64,000 nt of DNA from Mycobacterium aquaticum (GTDB taxonomy: Bacteria; Actinomycetota; Actinomycetes; Mycobacteriales; Mycobacteriaceae): assembly GCF_002086485.1 (NCBI RefSeq), contig NZ_MVHF01000014.1:62001-126000 (forward strand), read 5' to 3'. Every line of letters starts with the position of its first letter. Positions within the stretch are counted from its first letter, which is position 1. Below are positions 43,349-51,774 of the stretch, one piece after another. Both the position numbers and the translations under genes were made by a program. The notes under the pieces were generated by a model. That model was not told the DNA's origin, did no database searches, and saw nothing but the letters and a program-made list of their open reading frames with translations.

Positions 43349-44455
43349 TTACAGCTGCCACCACGGGTCCAGCGCGGGCGACTGGTGATCGACCCGCTGG
43401 CCCGGCCGTGGCACCGCCACCTGGACCCCCGCCGGATCGGCAGCGGCCAGCAACCGCTGCACCGGCTCGGCCCAGGGATGCGGCGCCAGCCGGAACGTGG
43501 CCCAGTGCACCGGCACCAGCAGCCCGGACTCCGTGACGTCCAAGTGCGCGCGCACCGCCTCCTCCGGGTTCATGTGGATGTCCGGCCAGGCCGGGTGATA
43601 GGCCCCGATCGGCAGCAGGGTGAGGTCGAAAGGCCCATGGTCCGAACCGATCTCGGCGAAACTCTTGGTGTAGCCGGTATCGCCGCCGAAGAACGCACGG
43701 TGCCGGGGTCCGGCGATCACCCAGGACGCCCACAGCGTGGTGTTGCGGCGCAGCGTTCGGCCCGAGAAGTGCCGGGCGGGCGTGCACACCAGCGTGAGCT
43801 CACCGATGCGATGGCTTTCGTTCCAGTCCAGCTCGACGATGCGTGCCTCCGGGATGCCCCACTTGCGCAGGTGCGCGCCGATCCCGAGCGGCACCACGAA
43901 CGGTGCGCGCTGCGTGCGGGCCAACCCGATGACGGTCTCGATGTCGAGATGGTCGTAGTGGTCGTGGCTGATCAGCACCGCGTCGATGGCCGGCAGTTCG
44001 TCCAGGGCCACGGGCGGTTCATGCAGCCGCTGCGGACCGACGACCCGCGACGGTGAGCAACGTTGGCTCCAGATCGGATCGGCCAGCACCCGGTACCCGT
44101 CGACCTCGACGAGCACGCTGGAGTGGCCGTACCAGGACACCGCGCACTCCCCCGCGGGCCCGTCGTCCGGGGCGGCCAGCGGGATCGGGCCGCCGGGCCA
44201 GCTGGCGCCCCGCGAACCGATCATCTCCCGCAGCAGCAGGCGCCGCTCCTCGCGGCCCATGCTGATGCCCGGCGACGCCGGTTCGATGTTGACGAACGCG
44301 CCGCCCGCGTACTGCGGCGACCGCTGGGCGACCGGCCGGATCGCCCGGGTGCCTGCGCCCACCGCCGCCGAGGTGCCACTGAGTGCACGCACCAGCCAAC
44401 CCCCGGCGAGCAGCGACGCCGACCGGACCCCGAACCGCAGGGCAGCGCGCAGCAC
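43349..44455 (-). CDS. metallo-beta-lactamase fold hydrolase (NAPE-PLD/UlaG-like), Rv0906-like
   Basis: 368 aa. Zinc motif SHDHYDHLD, then ARHFSGR, FFGGDTGY and PVHWATF supply the remaining ligands. The arrangement AVSWYGHSSVLVEVDGYRVLADPIWS is typical of N-acyl-phosphatidylethanolamine phospholipase D-like proteins. An N-terminal hydrophobic segment may anchor it. Start is GTG 44455, one base after the echA6 stop. Same position as Rv0906 in M. tuberculosis; substrate unknown, lipid-like by family. Confidence 0.88.
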   Translation of the reverse strand: MLRAALRFGVRSASLLAGGWLVRALSGTSAAVGAGTRAIRPVAQRSPQYAGGAFVNIEPASPGISMGREERRLLLREMIGSRGASWPGGPIPLAAPDDGPAGECAVSWYGHSSVLVEVDGYRVLADPIWSQRCSPSRVVGPQRLHEPPVALDELPAIDAVLISHDHYDHLDIETVIGLARTQRAPFVVPLGIGAHLRKWGIPEARIVELDWNESHRIGELTLVCTPARHFSGRTLRRNTTLWASWVIAGPRHRAFFGGDTGYTKSFAEIGSDHGPFDLTLLPIGAYHPAWPDIHMNPEEAVRAHLDVTESGLLVPVHWATFRLAPHPWAEPVQRLLAAADPAGVQVAVPRPGQRVDHQSPALDPWWQL

Positions 44456-44456
44456 C

Positions 44457-45191
44457 TCAGGCCCCGGTGAAGTTCGGCGGCCGCTTCTGCAGCCGGGCCA
44501 CCTGCGCCTCGATCACGTCGTTGCTGGACCACGCCTTGTCGAACAGTTCCTTGTGCTCGGGCCACTGGTCTTCGTAGGCACCGTCGTCGTTGAGCACCCG
44601 CTTGGCGTGCTGTAGGGCCAGCGGCGCGAACCCGGCGATCTCGGCGGCCCACTTCTGCGCGTCGGCCAGCGTGCCGATGCGGTTGGCCATACCGGTCTGC
44701 AGCGCCGTCTCGGCGGTGAGCTTCTCGGCGGCCAGCAGCATGCCGCGAGCCCGGCCGTAGCCGACCAGCGACGTCAGCCGACGGATACTCCAGTTGTCAA
44801 GCGCCAGACCGTATTTGGCTACAGGAAACTGGAAGTACGCGCTGGCGTCCACCACGCGTAGATCGCAGATCATGGACAGGATGACCCCGGCGCCGATCGC
44901 CGGGCCGTTGATCGCGCCGATGACGGGCACCGGAGTCTTGTCGATCGCGAGATTCAACGCCAGGGCCTTGTCCGGCAGCTTCTCGGCCATGCCCGTCGCG
45001 TCAGTCAGGTCTGCGCCCGAGCTGAACACGTGCCCCGCGCCGGTCAACACGATCGCGCGGACATCCTCAGTGGCGGCCTTCTCCACTGCTTCGCGCAGGC
45101 TGTCGACGAGTTCGCAGTTCAGCGCGTTGCGCCGCTCCGGGCGCTGCAGTTCCAGGGTCAGGACATTGCCGTCCCGGGTGACACCAATCAT
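44457..45191 (-). CDS. echA6: enoyl-CoA hydratase-like protein EchA6
   Basis: 244 aa crotonase fold: QRPERRNALNCELVDSL, GHVFSSGADLTDATG (oxyanion hole), AINGPAIGAGVILSMICDLR. In M. tuberculosis EchA6 (Rv0905) lacks hydratase activity, binds long-chain acyl-CoA and feeds FAS-II for mycolate synthesis (established, and a drug target). It is divergent from accD3 with only 26 bases between start codons. ATG 45191 has no Shine-Dalgarno sequence and is probably leaderless. Confidence 0.9.
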   Translation of the reverse strand: MIGVTRDGNVLTLELQRPERRNALNCELVDSLREAVEKAATEDVRAIVLTGAGHVFSSGADLTDATGMAEKLPDKALALNLAIDKTPVPVIGAINGPAIGAGVILSMICDLRVVDASAYFQFPVAKYGLALDNWSIRRLTSLVGYGRARGMLLAAEKLTAETALQTGMANRIGTLADAQKWAAEIAGFAPLALQHAKRVLNDDGAYEDQWPEHKELFDKAWSSNDVIEAQVARLQKRPPNFTGA

Positions 45192-45217
45192 GTCGCCAGC
45201 CTATATACGCTCACCGT
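45192..45217. promoter_or_regulatory. symmetric bidirectional promoter between echA6 and accD3
   Basis: The intergenic region is 26 bases. A self-complementary TATATA at 45202-45207 is exactly ten bases from the ATG of echA6 on one side and ten bases from the GTG of accD3 on the other. It can act as the -10 for both strands, giving two leaderless transcripts whose -35 regions would lie in the opposite gene. Confidence 0.55.
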
Positions 45218-46678
45218 GTGAGTCGTGCCGTGGCACTACGTGACGCCGTCCTGGACACCGGGTCGTTCCGCAGCTGGGACGGCCCTCCGCTTCAGATAGC
45301 GACGTCGGAGTCCTACCGATCCGAACTGGACGCCGCGGCCGCCCGCAGCGGCCTCGACGAGTCGGTGATCACCGGCGAAGGCACCGTGTTCGGCCGCCGC
45401 GTCGCGGTCCTGGCCTGTGAGTTCGACTTCCTCGCCGGGTCGATCGGGGTGGCCGCCGCAGAACGCATCACCGCCGCGGTCGCGCGCGCGACCGCCGAGG
45501 GACTGCCGTTGCTGGCCTCGCCGAGTTCGGGCGGCACCCGGATGCAGGAGGGCACCGTTGCGTTCCTGCAGATGGTCAAGATCGCCGCCGCCGTCGAGCT
45601 GCACAAGCGGGCCCACCTGCCCTACATCGTCTATCTGCGCCACCCCACCACCGGCGGGGTGTTCGCGTCGTGGGGGTCGCTGGGCCACGTCACCGCCGCC
45701 GAACCGGGCGCGCTGATCGGATTCCTCGGTCCCCGCGTCTACGAGCAGCTCTACGGCGAAAAGTTCCCGGCGGGTGTGCAGACTGCGGAGAACCTGTTCC
45801 AGCACGGCGTCATCGACGGCGTCGTGCCGGTCGATGCGCTGCGCTCGGTGCTGCACCGCACCCTGACGGTGATGTGCGACTCCCCCACGGCCCCGCCCCC
45901 CGAACCACCTCCTGCCGGGCCGCGCGACGTGCCTGCCTGGGATTCGGTCACCGCGTCACGACGGTCCGACCGCCCCGGTGCCGAGTACGTGCTCAAGCAC
46001 GGTGCGACCGACCGCGTGCTGCTGTCGGGGACCGGTGGAGGTTCGGGGCAGATGCTGCTGGCGCTGGCCCGGTTCGGCGGGCAGCCCGCCGTCGTGCTCG
46101 GCCAGCAGCGCATCGGCATGGTCGGCCCGGCGGCGCTGCGTGAGGCGCGCCGCGGCATGGCGCTGGCAGCCGACCTGCGCCTGCCGCTGGTGTCGATGAT
46201 CGACACCGCGGGCCCGGCGTTGTCGGCCGAGGCAGAAGAGGGTGGCCTGGCCGGTGAGATCGCCCGCTGTCTGGCCGAATTGGTGACGCTGGACGTGCCG
46301 ACGGTGTCAGTGCTGCTCGGCCAGGGCAGTGGCGGCCCGGCACTGGCGATGGTGCCCGCCGACCGCGTGCTGGCCGCCGCCAACGGCTGGCTGGCCCCAC
46401 TACCACCTGAGGGGGCCAGCGCCATCGTCTTCCGCGATACCGCCCATGCCCCGGAATTGTCTGCTGCACAAGGCATTCGGGCCGCCGATCTGCTGCGCAA
46501 CGGCATCGTCGACGCCATCGTGGCCGAGCAGCCCGATGCCGCAGATGAACCCGAGGAGTTCACCGCTCGCTTGTCGGCGAGCATCGCAGGCGAACTGCAC
46601 CGGCTGCGCACGGTGCCCGACGCCGAACGTATCGGCATGCGGCTGCACCGCTACCGGCGGATCGGGCTGCCGGGCTGA
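45218..46678 (+). CDS. accD3: acyl-CoA carboxylase carboxyltransferase subunit AccD3
   Basis: 486 aa. N- and C-terminal crotonase-like carboxyltransferase halves: SPSSGGTRMQEGTVAFLQMV with HPTTGGVFASWGSLGH in the first, and SMIDTAGPALSAEAEEGGLAGEI with LLGQGSGGPALAM in the second. It corresponds to M. tuberculosis AccD3 (Rv0904c). It transfers carboxyl groups from biotin to an acyl-CoA; its partner biotin carboxylase is encoded elsewhere. GTG 45218 is probably leaderless. Confidence 0.92.
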   Translation: MSRAVALRDAVLDTGSFRSWDGPPLQIATSESYRSELDAAAARSGLDESVITGEGTVFGRRVAVLACEFDFLAGSIGVAAAERITAAVARATAEGLPLLASPSSGGTRMQEGTVAFLQMVKIAAAVELHKRAHLPYIVYLRHPTTGGVFASWGSLGHVTAAEPGALIGFLGPRVYEQLYGEKFPAGVQTAENLFQHGVIDGVVPVDALRSVLHRTLTVMCDSPTAPPPEPPPAGPRDVPAWDSVTASRRSDRPGAEYVLKHGATDRVLLSGTGGGSGQMLLALARFGGQPAVVLGQQRIGMVGPAALREARRGMALAADLRLPLVSMIDTAGPALSAEAEEGGLAGEIARCLAELVTLDVPTVSVLLGQGSGGPALAMVPADRVLAAANGWLAPLPPEGASAIVFRDTAHAPELSAAQGIRAADLLRNGIVDAIVAEQPDAADEPEEFTARLSASIAGELHRLRTVPDAERIGMRLHRYRRIGLPG

Positions 46679-46689
46679 CGTTCGCGTTC

Positions 46690-47406
46690 GTGACGCAGTG
46701 GCATCCTGGGGTGGTGGAGCCGATGCTGCAGTTCGCCGGGAACTTCTGGTGGCTGATCTTTCCGCTCGGCGGCGCGATCGGTGGCGGGATCAAGGCGGTC
46801 GCCGCGGCCAACGAACGCCGCGCCGAGCGGCGGCTGGAGCGCTACCGGATCAAGCAACAGACCAAGATCGAGCTGGCCCGCGCCGCAGGCAACGCGAAGA
46901 TGACGGACGCCGCCGCGCAGCGGGAACTCAAGAAGCTGCTCGAACAGCACGACAGCACCAACGCCCGGTGGCTGGACTACGAGATGGACATCGCCAAGCT
47001 GCTGGATTTTCCGCTGATGACAGATATGCGGGAGCCGCTGACCATCGCGTTCCACAAGGCACGCAGCCGCGCCGAGTGGCTGCGTCCCGACAAACTCGAG
47101 GACATGCTCGGCGACCGCGAGGCGCAATTGGAGTATCGCGACGCCGTGCACGAATACACCTCGGCCTTCGACGTCGCCGAGGCCGAGGCCATTCGGCGGC
47201 GGCGCAGCGACTTCTCCCCCGAGGACCAGGAACGGCTGGCCCGCGCCCAGCAGCTGCTGAGGCTGGCCTCCGACGCGGCCGCCACGCCCCAGGAGCGGCA
47301 GAACGCCTACAGCAAGGCCCGCCGCGAGCTCGACGGGTTGTTCGTGCTGCCTGCCAGCGCGCGGGCGGCCATCGAGCGTGGGATCGCCGGCGAACTCGAA
47401 GCGTGA
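46690..47406 (+). CDS. membrane-anchored coiled-coil protein of unknown function
   Basis: 238 aa, no named family recognised. One transmembrane segment near the N-terminus (FWWLIFPLGGAIGGGIKAVA, about residues 19-38), then a long charged helical region rich in Arg, Glu, Ala and Gln (NERRAERRLERYRIKQQTK onwards), probably cytosolic coiled coil. GTG 46690 is used; GTG or ATG codons at 46714-46723 are alternatives. It follows accD3 by 11 bases on the same strand, so it may be co-transcribed. Confidence 0.75.
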   Translation: MTQWHPGVVEPMLQFAGNFWWLIFPLGGAIGGGIKAVAAANERRAERRLERYRIKQQTKIELARAAGNAKMTDAAAQRELKKLLEQHDSTNARWLDYEMDIAKLLDFPLMTDMREPLTIAFHKARSRAEWLRPDKLEDMLGDREAQLEYRDAVHEYTSAFDVAEAEAIRRRRSDFSPEDQERLARAQQLLRLASDAAATPQERQNAYSKARRELDGLFVLPASARAAIERGIAGELEA

Positions 47407-47413
47407 ACGCGCC

Positions 47414-47860
47414 TCAGGCCACCGCCAGGGCCGTGAGCAACGACCCTGCGGTGACCAGGTCCAGCGGCAGCCGCAACAGGCTGAGCCGGGTCCAGCGCAG
47501 CGCCGCGGACTCGTCGACCTCGACCGGATCGGCCTTCTCGAAGGCGACCGCCTTGGGCACGAAGTAGAGCAGCGACCAGATCCGCGTCACGGCGTGGCTG
47601 ACCAGCGCGACCAGCAGCGCGGTCCGGACGGCGGCGTCACCCCACGCGGCGACGATGGCGACGATGAGAACCAGTTCGAAGAGGCTGTGTGCCGGAACCC
47701 AGAACCGTCGGCGCGAGATGCCGCCGTTGCGGGCCTGGATGATGCCGGGCCGCTGCGGCCAGGCCGGATCGACCACCAGCTTTTCGTAGAGGCCGCCGCC
47801 CACGAGAACACAGGCGAGCAGCGTTGCGATAGCGATCAGGACGAGTGCCGGGATCCCCAC
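47414..47860 (-). CDS. four-helix membrane protein (DUF1772-like)
   Basis: 148 aa with four predicted helices (about 3-23, 57-77, 80-100 and 128-147). YEKLVVDPAWPQRP after helix 1 recalls DUF1772/anthrone-oxygenase-like proteins, but the match is weak. It overlaps the next upstream membrane-protein gene by 25 bases and is the last gene of the amine-oxidase operon on the minus strand. Function unknown. Confidence 0.7.
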   Translation of the reverse strand: MGIPALVLIAIATLLACVLVGGGLYEKLVVDPAWPQRPGIIQARNGGISRRRFWVPAHSLFELVLIVAIVAAWGDAAVRTALLVALVSHAVTRIWSLLYFVPKAVAFEKADPVEVDESAALRWTRLSLLRLPLDLVTAGSLLTALAVA

Positions 47861-48276
47861 GCATTCCGATTATCCAGCGAGATCGCGTCGAGCGAGCGGC
47901 GCCGAGTGCGGTACGCCAGCACCACAGCGGCGATGACGACCTCGACCAGCGCCAACACGGTCGCCATCGCCATCGGGTCCACTGCGGCCGATGGTGCCGA
48001 CGGGACGCCAACGCCGTGGTGATGCCCAGGCATCGGCATGTGCAGCGCGATCATCGCGAGGTTCATCAGGGCCACCGCACACCACACCCCCAGAGACCCG
48101 CGCAACCACAGATCCCGCGCGCAGAACAGGCACGCGATCATCATCGCGACCATGGTGGCCATCATCGCGGGGTTGGCCGCATGGCCCAGCAGCACGCCGT
48201 GCAGAGCCGCCGAGCAGGCAGCCAGCACGGCGCACGCCCGCCGTCCGAGGACAGCGGGCGTGCGACCGATGGACAT
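47836..48276 (-). CDS. small membrane protein with Met/His-rich loop, next to copper amine oxidase
   Basis: 146 aa, about four predicted helices. The loop ALHMPMPGHHHGVGVP has two Met and four His in ten residues, and MMATMVAMM lies in helix 2; such patterns bind copper in transporters and chaperones. It begins three bases after the amine oxidase stop. I infer a possible role in supplying copper to that enzyme; no family assignment. Confidence 0.7.
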   Translation of the reverse strand: MSIGRTPAVLGRRACAVLAACSAALHGVLLGHAANPAMMATMVAMMIACLFCARDLWLRGSLGVWCAVALMNLAMIALHMPMPGHHHGVGVPSAPSAAVDPMAMATVLALVEVVIAAVVLAYRTRRRSLDAISLDNRNAWGSRHSS

Positions 48277-48279
48277 GAC

Positions 48280-50226
48280 CTAATCCTCGCAGCAGTGCGA
48301 CTTCGGCGCGGCCGGAACGTTGAGAGCGGGATTGCGATCGAAGAACGACACCGGCTTGAGCTTGAACCCGGCGTAGTCCACCGGCATCACGGGCCAATCC
48401 TCGGGCCGCGGGAAGTGCGTCAGCCCGAAGGTGTGCCACAGCACGATGTCCTCGTTCTCGATATCGCGGTCGCCTGCGACGAAGGCCGGCAGGCCGTCCC
48501 CGCCCGGATGCTGGTTGACCAGGTGGCCGGCCGGGTACCGCTGGGCCGGATCGTATTTCGTCACCCACAGATGCTTGGTGGTGAACGCGGCCCGCGCGGC
48601 CACCGAGCTCGACGGGTCGGCCAACAGCGTGGGCTGCCCTTCCGGGTACAGCGCGTAGGAGACGTTCTGGCCCAGTCGGTTCTGCTTGTTCGGGTTGACG
48701 ATGTGCCAGACGCGGGCCTTGAGATTGTCGGCCGTGCGCATCGCGCCCAACTCGTGGGTCAGCTTCGTCTTCTGCTGTGTGAACCCGTTGCCCCACGGGT
48801 TGTCGGGGCCCATCGGCGCGGCGACGGCGTCGACCTCCTCGACGGTGTTGGCATGCCCGTCGACGGCCATGTCCAGCCGGGCCGAGAAGAGGTGCTGGTG
48901 ATACGGCGCACCCAGCCCGGGCGCCAGTTCCGAGGCAAATCTGTCGGGCGCCCGGTAGCCCGAGGCGAACACGACACCGGTGGCCTTGACCTCCATCTCG
49001 ATGGTGCCGTCGAGGTAGAGGTACCAGTAGAAGCCGTAGTCGTAGTTGCCGATGGTCAAGAAGAACGAGATCACCAGGCGCCGCGACCGGCGGACCTCGG
49101 ACATGCCGTTGAACATGTCGACGTGCTTCCACAGCACGCCGTAGTCCTCCTCATGCAGGCAGATGGCGTTCTTGATCAGCCGCGGCTCGCAGTGCTCATC
49201 GGCGATGGTGACGTCGAAGTACTTGATCTCACCGAGGCAATCGCAGCCCAGCTCAAGGGAATTCGTGTACCGGGCGAACATGTACTCGCCCTGGTCGAAG
49301 TAGTTGATCCAGTACCGCGACGGCGACGGGTGCGCGTAGGGCACCACCATCTCGGCGATCGACGCGCGGTAGATCACCGGGCGCTCGGCATCGCCGTCCT
49401 TGAGCGAGAGCTGGTGCAGCGTCAGACCCTCGCGGACGTCGAAGCCGAACCGGAACGACCAATCCGCCCAGGTGATCTTGTTGCCGTCGACGGTGAAGCT
49501 GGGGCCCTCAGGCTGGGTGATCTCGATGGGCTTGAGGTCGGTGCGGGTCGGTGTCGCGTGCGGTGCGGCATCCCACTCCGACCGCTCACCGGGGAAGGGC
49601 AGCTCATCGTGATCGACGACCGACATGACTGACTTGGCCGTGAGGTCGATATGGGCGACGACGCCGTCGATCGGGTGTCCCCACGGCAGGTCGGCCTCGT
49701 CGAACTGGTAGAAGCCCAGCACGCGTGCTACCCGCTTGCCCACCTCGTCCTCGTGGCCGAATGCCCCGGCCGACAAGGGAAGTGCGCGCACCTTCTCCGG
49801 TTCCAGGCCGCGCTTGCGCATCGCGGCCAGCCACTCGTCGCACTGCAGCAGGATCGCTTCGACATCGCCGAATTCCTCGTCGAGAACCGGAACCTGGCCG
49901 TCGGTCACCGGATCGACGTCGTGGCGGTACACGATCTGCCCTTCGGTGATCGACACGATCAGGTCGGTGCCCTGACCGCTGTCGCGGTCCAGCATGATGA
50001 CCCTGGCGCGGCGCTCGATCGGATCGCCTGGCGTGAACGACAGCACGACGCTCTTGTGCGGTTCCTCCAACGCGGCGTAGACGAACCGGCCGCTCTCCCC
50101 CAGCAGTCCGTTCTCGTCGATGATGCGGCGCACAGCGCGGATCTCGTCGGCGCTGAGCGGGGTCAGCGGATGGTCGGGCGCGGCAACGGCGGAATCGGTG
50201 CCTGCCCTCTCTACGGTTGCGGTCAT
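48280..50226 (-). CDS. copper-containing primary amine oxidase
   Basis: 648 aa. The topaquinone precursor is Tyr395 in IGNYDYG (consensus NY[DE]). The catalytic-base region is YWINYFDQGEYMFARY near residue 310. Copper ligands are the HxH in YHQHLFSARLD and a distal His in GLTHFPRPEDWP. It oxidises a primary amine to aldehyde, ammonia and peroxide; Arthrobacter histamine and phenylethylamine oxidases are the same size class. No signal peptide, so cytoplasmic. It overlaps the APC permease gene (ATGA). Confidence 0.95.
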   Translation of the reverse strand: MTATVERAGTDSAVAAPDHPLTPLSADEIRAVRRIIDENGLLGESGRFVYAALEEPHKSVVLSFTPGDPIERRARVIMLDRDSGQGTDLIVSITEGQIVYRHDVDPVTDGQVPVLDEEFGDVEAILLQCDEWLAAMRKRGLEPEKVRALPLSAGAFGHEDEVGKRVARVLGFYQFDEADLPWGHPIDGVVAHIDLTAKSVMSVVDHDELPFPGERSEWDAAPHATPTRTDLKPIEITQPEGPSFTVDGNKITWADWSFRFGFDVREGLTLHQLSLKDGDAERPVIYRASIAEMVVPYAHPSPSRYWINYFDQGEYMFARYTNSLELGCDCLGEIKYFDVTIADEHCEPRLIKNAICLHEEDYGVLWKHVDMFNGMSEVRRSRRLVISFFLTIGNYDYGFYWYLYLDGTIEMEVKATGVVFASGYRAPDRFASELAPGLGAPYHQHLFSARLDMAVDGHANTVEEVDAVAAPMGPDNPWGNGFTQQKTKLTHELGAMRTADNLKARVWHIVNPNKQNRLGQNVSYALYPEGQPTLLADPSSSVAARAAFTTKHLWVTKYDPAQRYPAGHLVNQHPGGDGLPAFVAGDRDIENEDIVLWHTFGLTHFPRPEDWPVMPVDYAGFKLKPVSFFDRNPALNVPAAPKSHCCED

Positions 50227-51689
50227 CGTGCGATCTCCTTTGCGATATCAGGGTTTTCGTCTTGTTGCGTTCCGGCGTGTGGGCGCATGACCGCGACCAC
50301 GATGCCGCCGAGGAAGGCGCCGACCAGCAGGACGCCGATGATGGCGGCCAAGGTGTCCGAACCGCCCACCAGCAGGGGCAGATTCACCGCGGTCATCACG
50401 GAAAGCACTGCCAGTCCGGCGAATCCGAGCGATGGGGCGATCAGGGTGTTCCACGGCCGGGTGTCCAAGCGGGTGCGGCGGAAGTACACGACGACGGCTG
50501 CCGAGGTCACCGTCATCAGCACCACGATGCCCACCGATGCGGCGCCGACGAACCAGGTGAACACCTGCGTCACCGGATCCAGGCCCGCCGCGACAGAGGC
50601 GGCGACCAGCACGAGGGCCGACACGGTCTGCACGGCCGACGCGATGTGCGGGGAGTCGTGACGCAGATGTGAGCGACCGCACCGCTCGGGCAGCGCCCGG
50701 GTGTTGCCCAGCGAGAAGATGTAGCGCGCGAGCACGTTGTGGAAGGACAGCAGGGCGGCGAAAAGGCTTGTGATGAGGAAGATCTGGACCAGGTCGCCGG
50801 CGACGGCCCCGACGTAGCGGGTCGCGGTCTCGGTGAGCATGGTGGCCGGATTGTTGGTCGCCTCGGTGACCGCGTCCGCGTCGCCCCACGCGGAGACCAG
50901 GGCCCAGCTCGACAGCGCGTAGAACCCGCCGATGACCAGCAGTGCCACATAGGTGGCCCGCGGGATGGTCCGGGCCGGGTCGCGGGCCTCGTCGCGGAAC
51001 ACCGCCGTGGCCTCGAATCCGATGTAGCCCGCCAGCGCGAAGATCAGCGCGATGCCCGGGGCGCCGGAGAAGAAGTTGCCCGGGTGCAGCACCGCGGTCG
51101 ACAGGCCCGACGCGCCGCCGTGGCCGATCACCGCGCCGTTGATCACCAGGACGATGCCGACCTCGCAGACCAGCAGGACACCCAGCACCTTGCCGGACAG
51201 CTCGATGTGCCGGTAGCCGAGGAATCCGGTGATGCCCATCATCACCAGGGCGTAGACGTACCACGGCACCGACGGTCCACCGTGGCTCGTGACCAGTTCG
51301 TTCAGTGATGCGCCGATGTAGCCGTACACGCCGCCTTGCACTGCGGTGTAGGACAGCAGCGCCAGGAACGCCGCGCCGAGGCCGGCGTGCCGACCGAAGC
51401 CGTGCGCGATGTAGGTGTAGAAGGCGCCGGCACCCGGCACGTGGCGGGCCATCGCGGTGAAACCGACGGCGAACAACAACAGCACGACGGTGCAGACCCC
51501 GTAGGACGCCGGGAACGCGGCCCCGTTTCCCGCGGCGATGCCGATGGGGAAGGTACCGGCGACCACGGTCAGCGGCGCGGCTGCCGCGACCACCATGAAC
51601 ACGATGGCGGTGGGCCCGAGCCTGCCCGCCAGTCGGTGGGCCTGATGCCCGGCGGTGACGCCGGGGCTCAGAACTGCGTCAGTTGACAT
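50223..51689 (-). CDS. APC family amino acid/amine permease
   Basis: 488 aa with about 12 predicted helices; the first contains AIVFMVVAAAAPLTVVAGT, typical of APC transporters, and GIALIFALAGYIGFEATAVFRDEA is the conserved helix 6-7 region. It overlaps the amine oxidase gene by four bases, so it likely imports the amine substrate. Inverted TTCTCATTTG boxes are 36-71 bases upstream of ATG 51689. Confidence 0.9.
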   Translation of the reverse strand: MSTDAVLSPGVTAGHQAHRLAGRLGPTAIVFMVVAAAAPLTVVAGTFPIGIAAGNGAAFPASYGVCTVVLLLFAVGFTAMARHVPGAGAFYTYIAHGFGRHAGLGAAFLALLSYTAVQGGVYGYIGASLNELVTSHGGPSVPWYVYALVMMGITGFLGYRHIELSGKVLGVLLVCEVGIVLVINGAVIGHGGASGLSTAVLHPGNFFSGAPGIALIFALAGYIGFEATAVFRDEARDPARTIPRATYVALLVIGGFYALSSWALVSAWGDADAVTEATNNPATMLTETATRYVGAVAGDLVQIFLITSLFAALLSFHNVLARYIFSLGNTRALPERCGRSHLRHDSPHIASAVQTVSALVLVAASVAAGLDPVTQVFTWFVGAASVGIVVLMTVTSAAVVVYFRRTRLDTRPWNTLIAPSLGFAGLAVLSVMTAVNLPLLVGGSDTLAAIIGVLLVGAFLGGIVVAVMRPHAGTQQDENPDIAKEIAR

Positions 51690-51724
51690 GGCATTTCTTT
51701 CGGTGGAATTTGACGTGACGAGTC

Positions 51725-51760
51725 CAAATGAGAATTGCGCTGGTACCGAATTCTCATTTG
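51725..51760. promoter_or_regulatory. inverted repeat CAAATGAGAATT / AATTCTCATTTG upstream of the permease gene
   Basis: Two perfect 12-base arms (51725-51736 and 51749-51760) with a 12-base spacer. The same half-site recurs at 53344, 53368 and 53454, upstream of the aldehyde dehydrogenase and second permease genes. The probable ligand is the IclR-family regulator encoded at 54976. The second arm ends 14 bases before the stop of the aldehyde dehydrogenase gene. Confidence 0.65.
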
Positions 51761-51774
51761 ACGGCTGCGGGAAT

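Noticed and set aside
47845..49632. 595-codon open frame on the plus strand
   Set aside because: Antisense to the amine oxidase and small membrane-protein genes; no start signal or motif.
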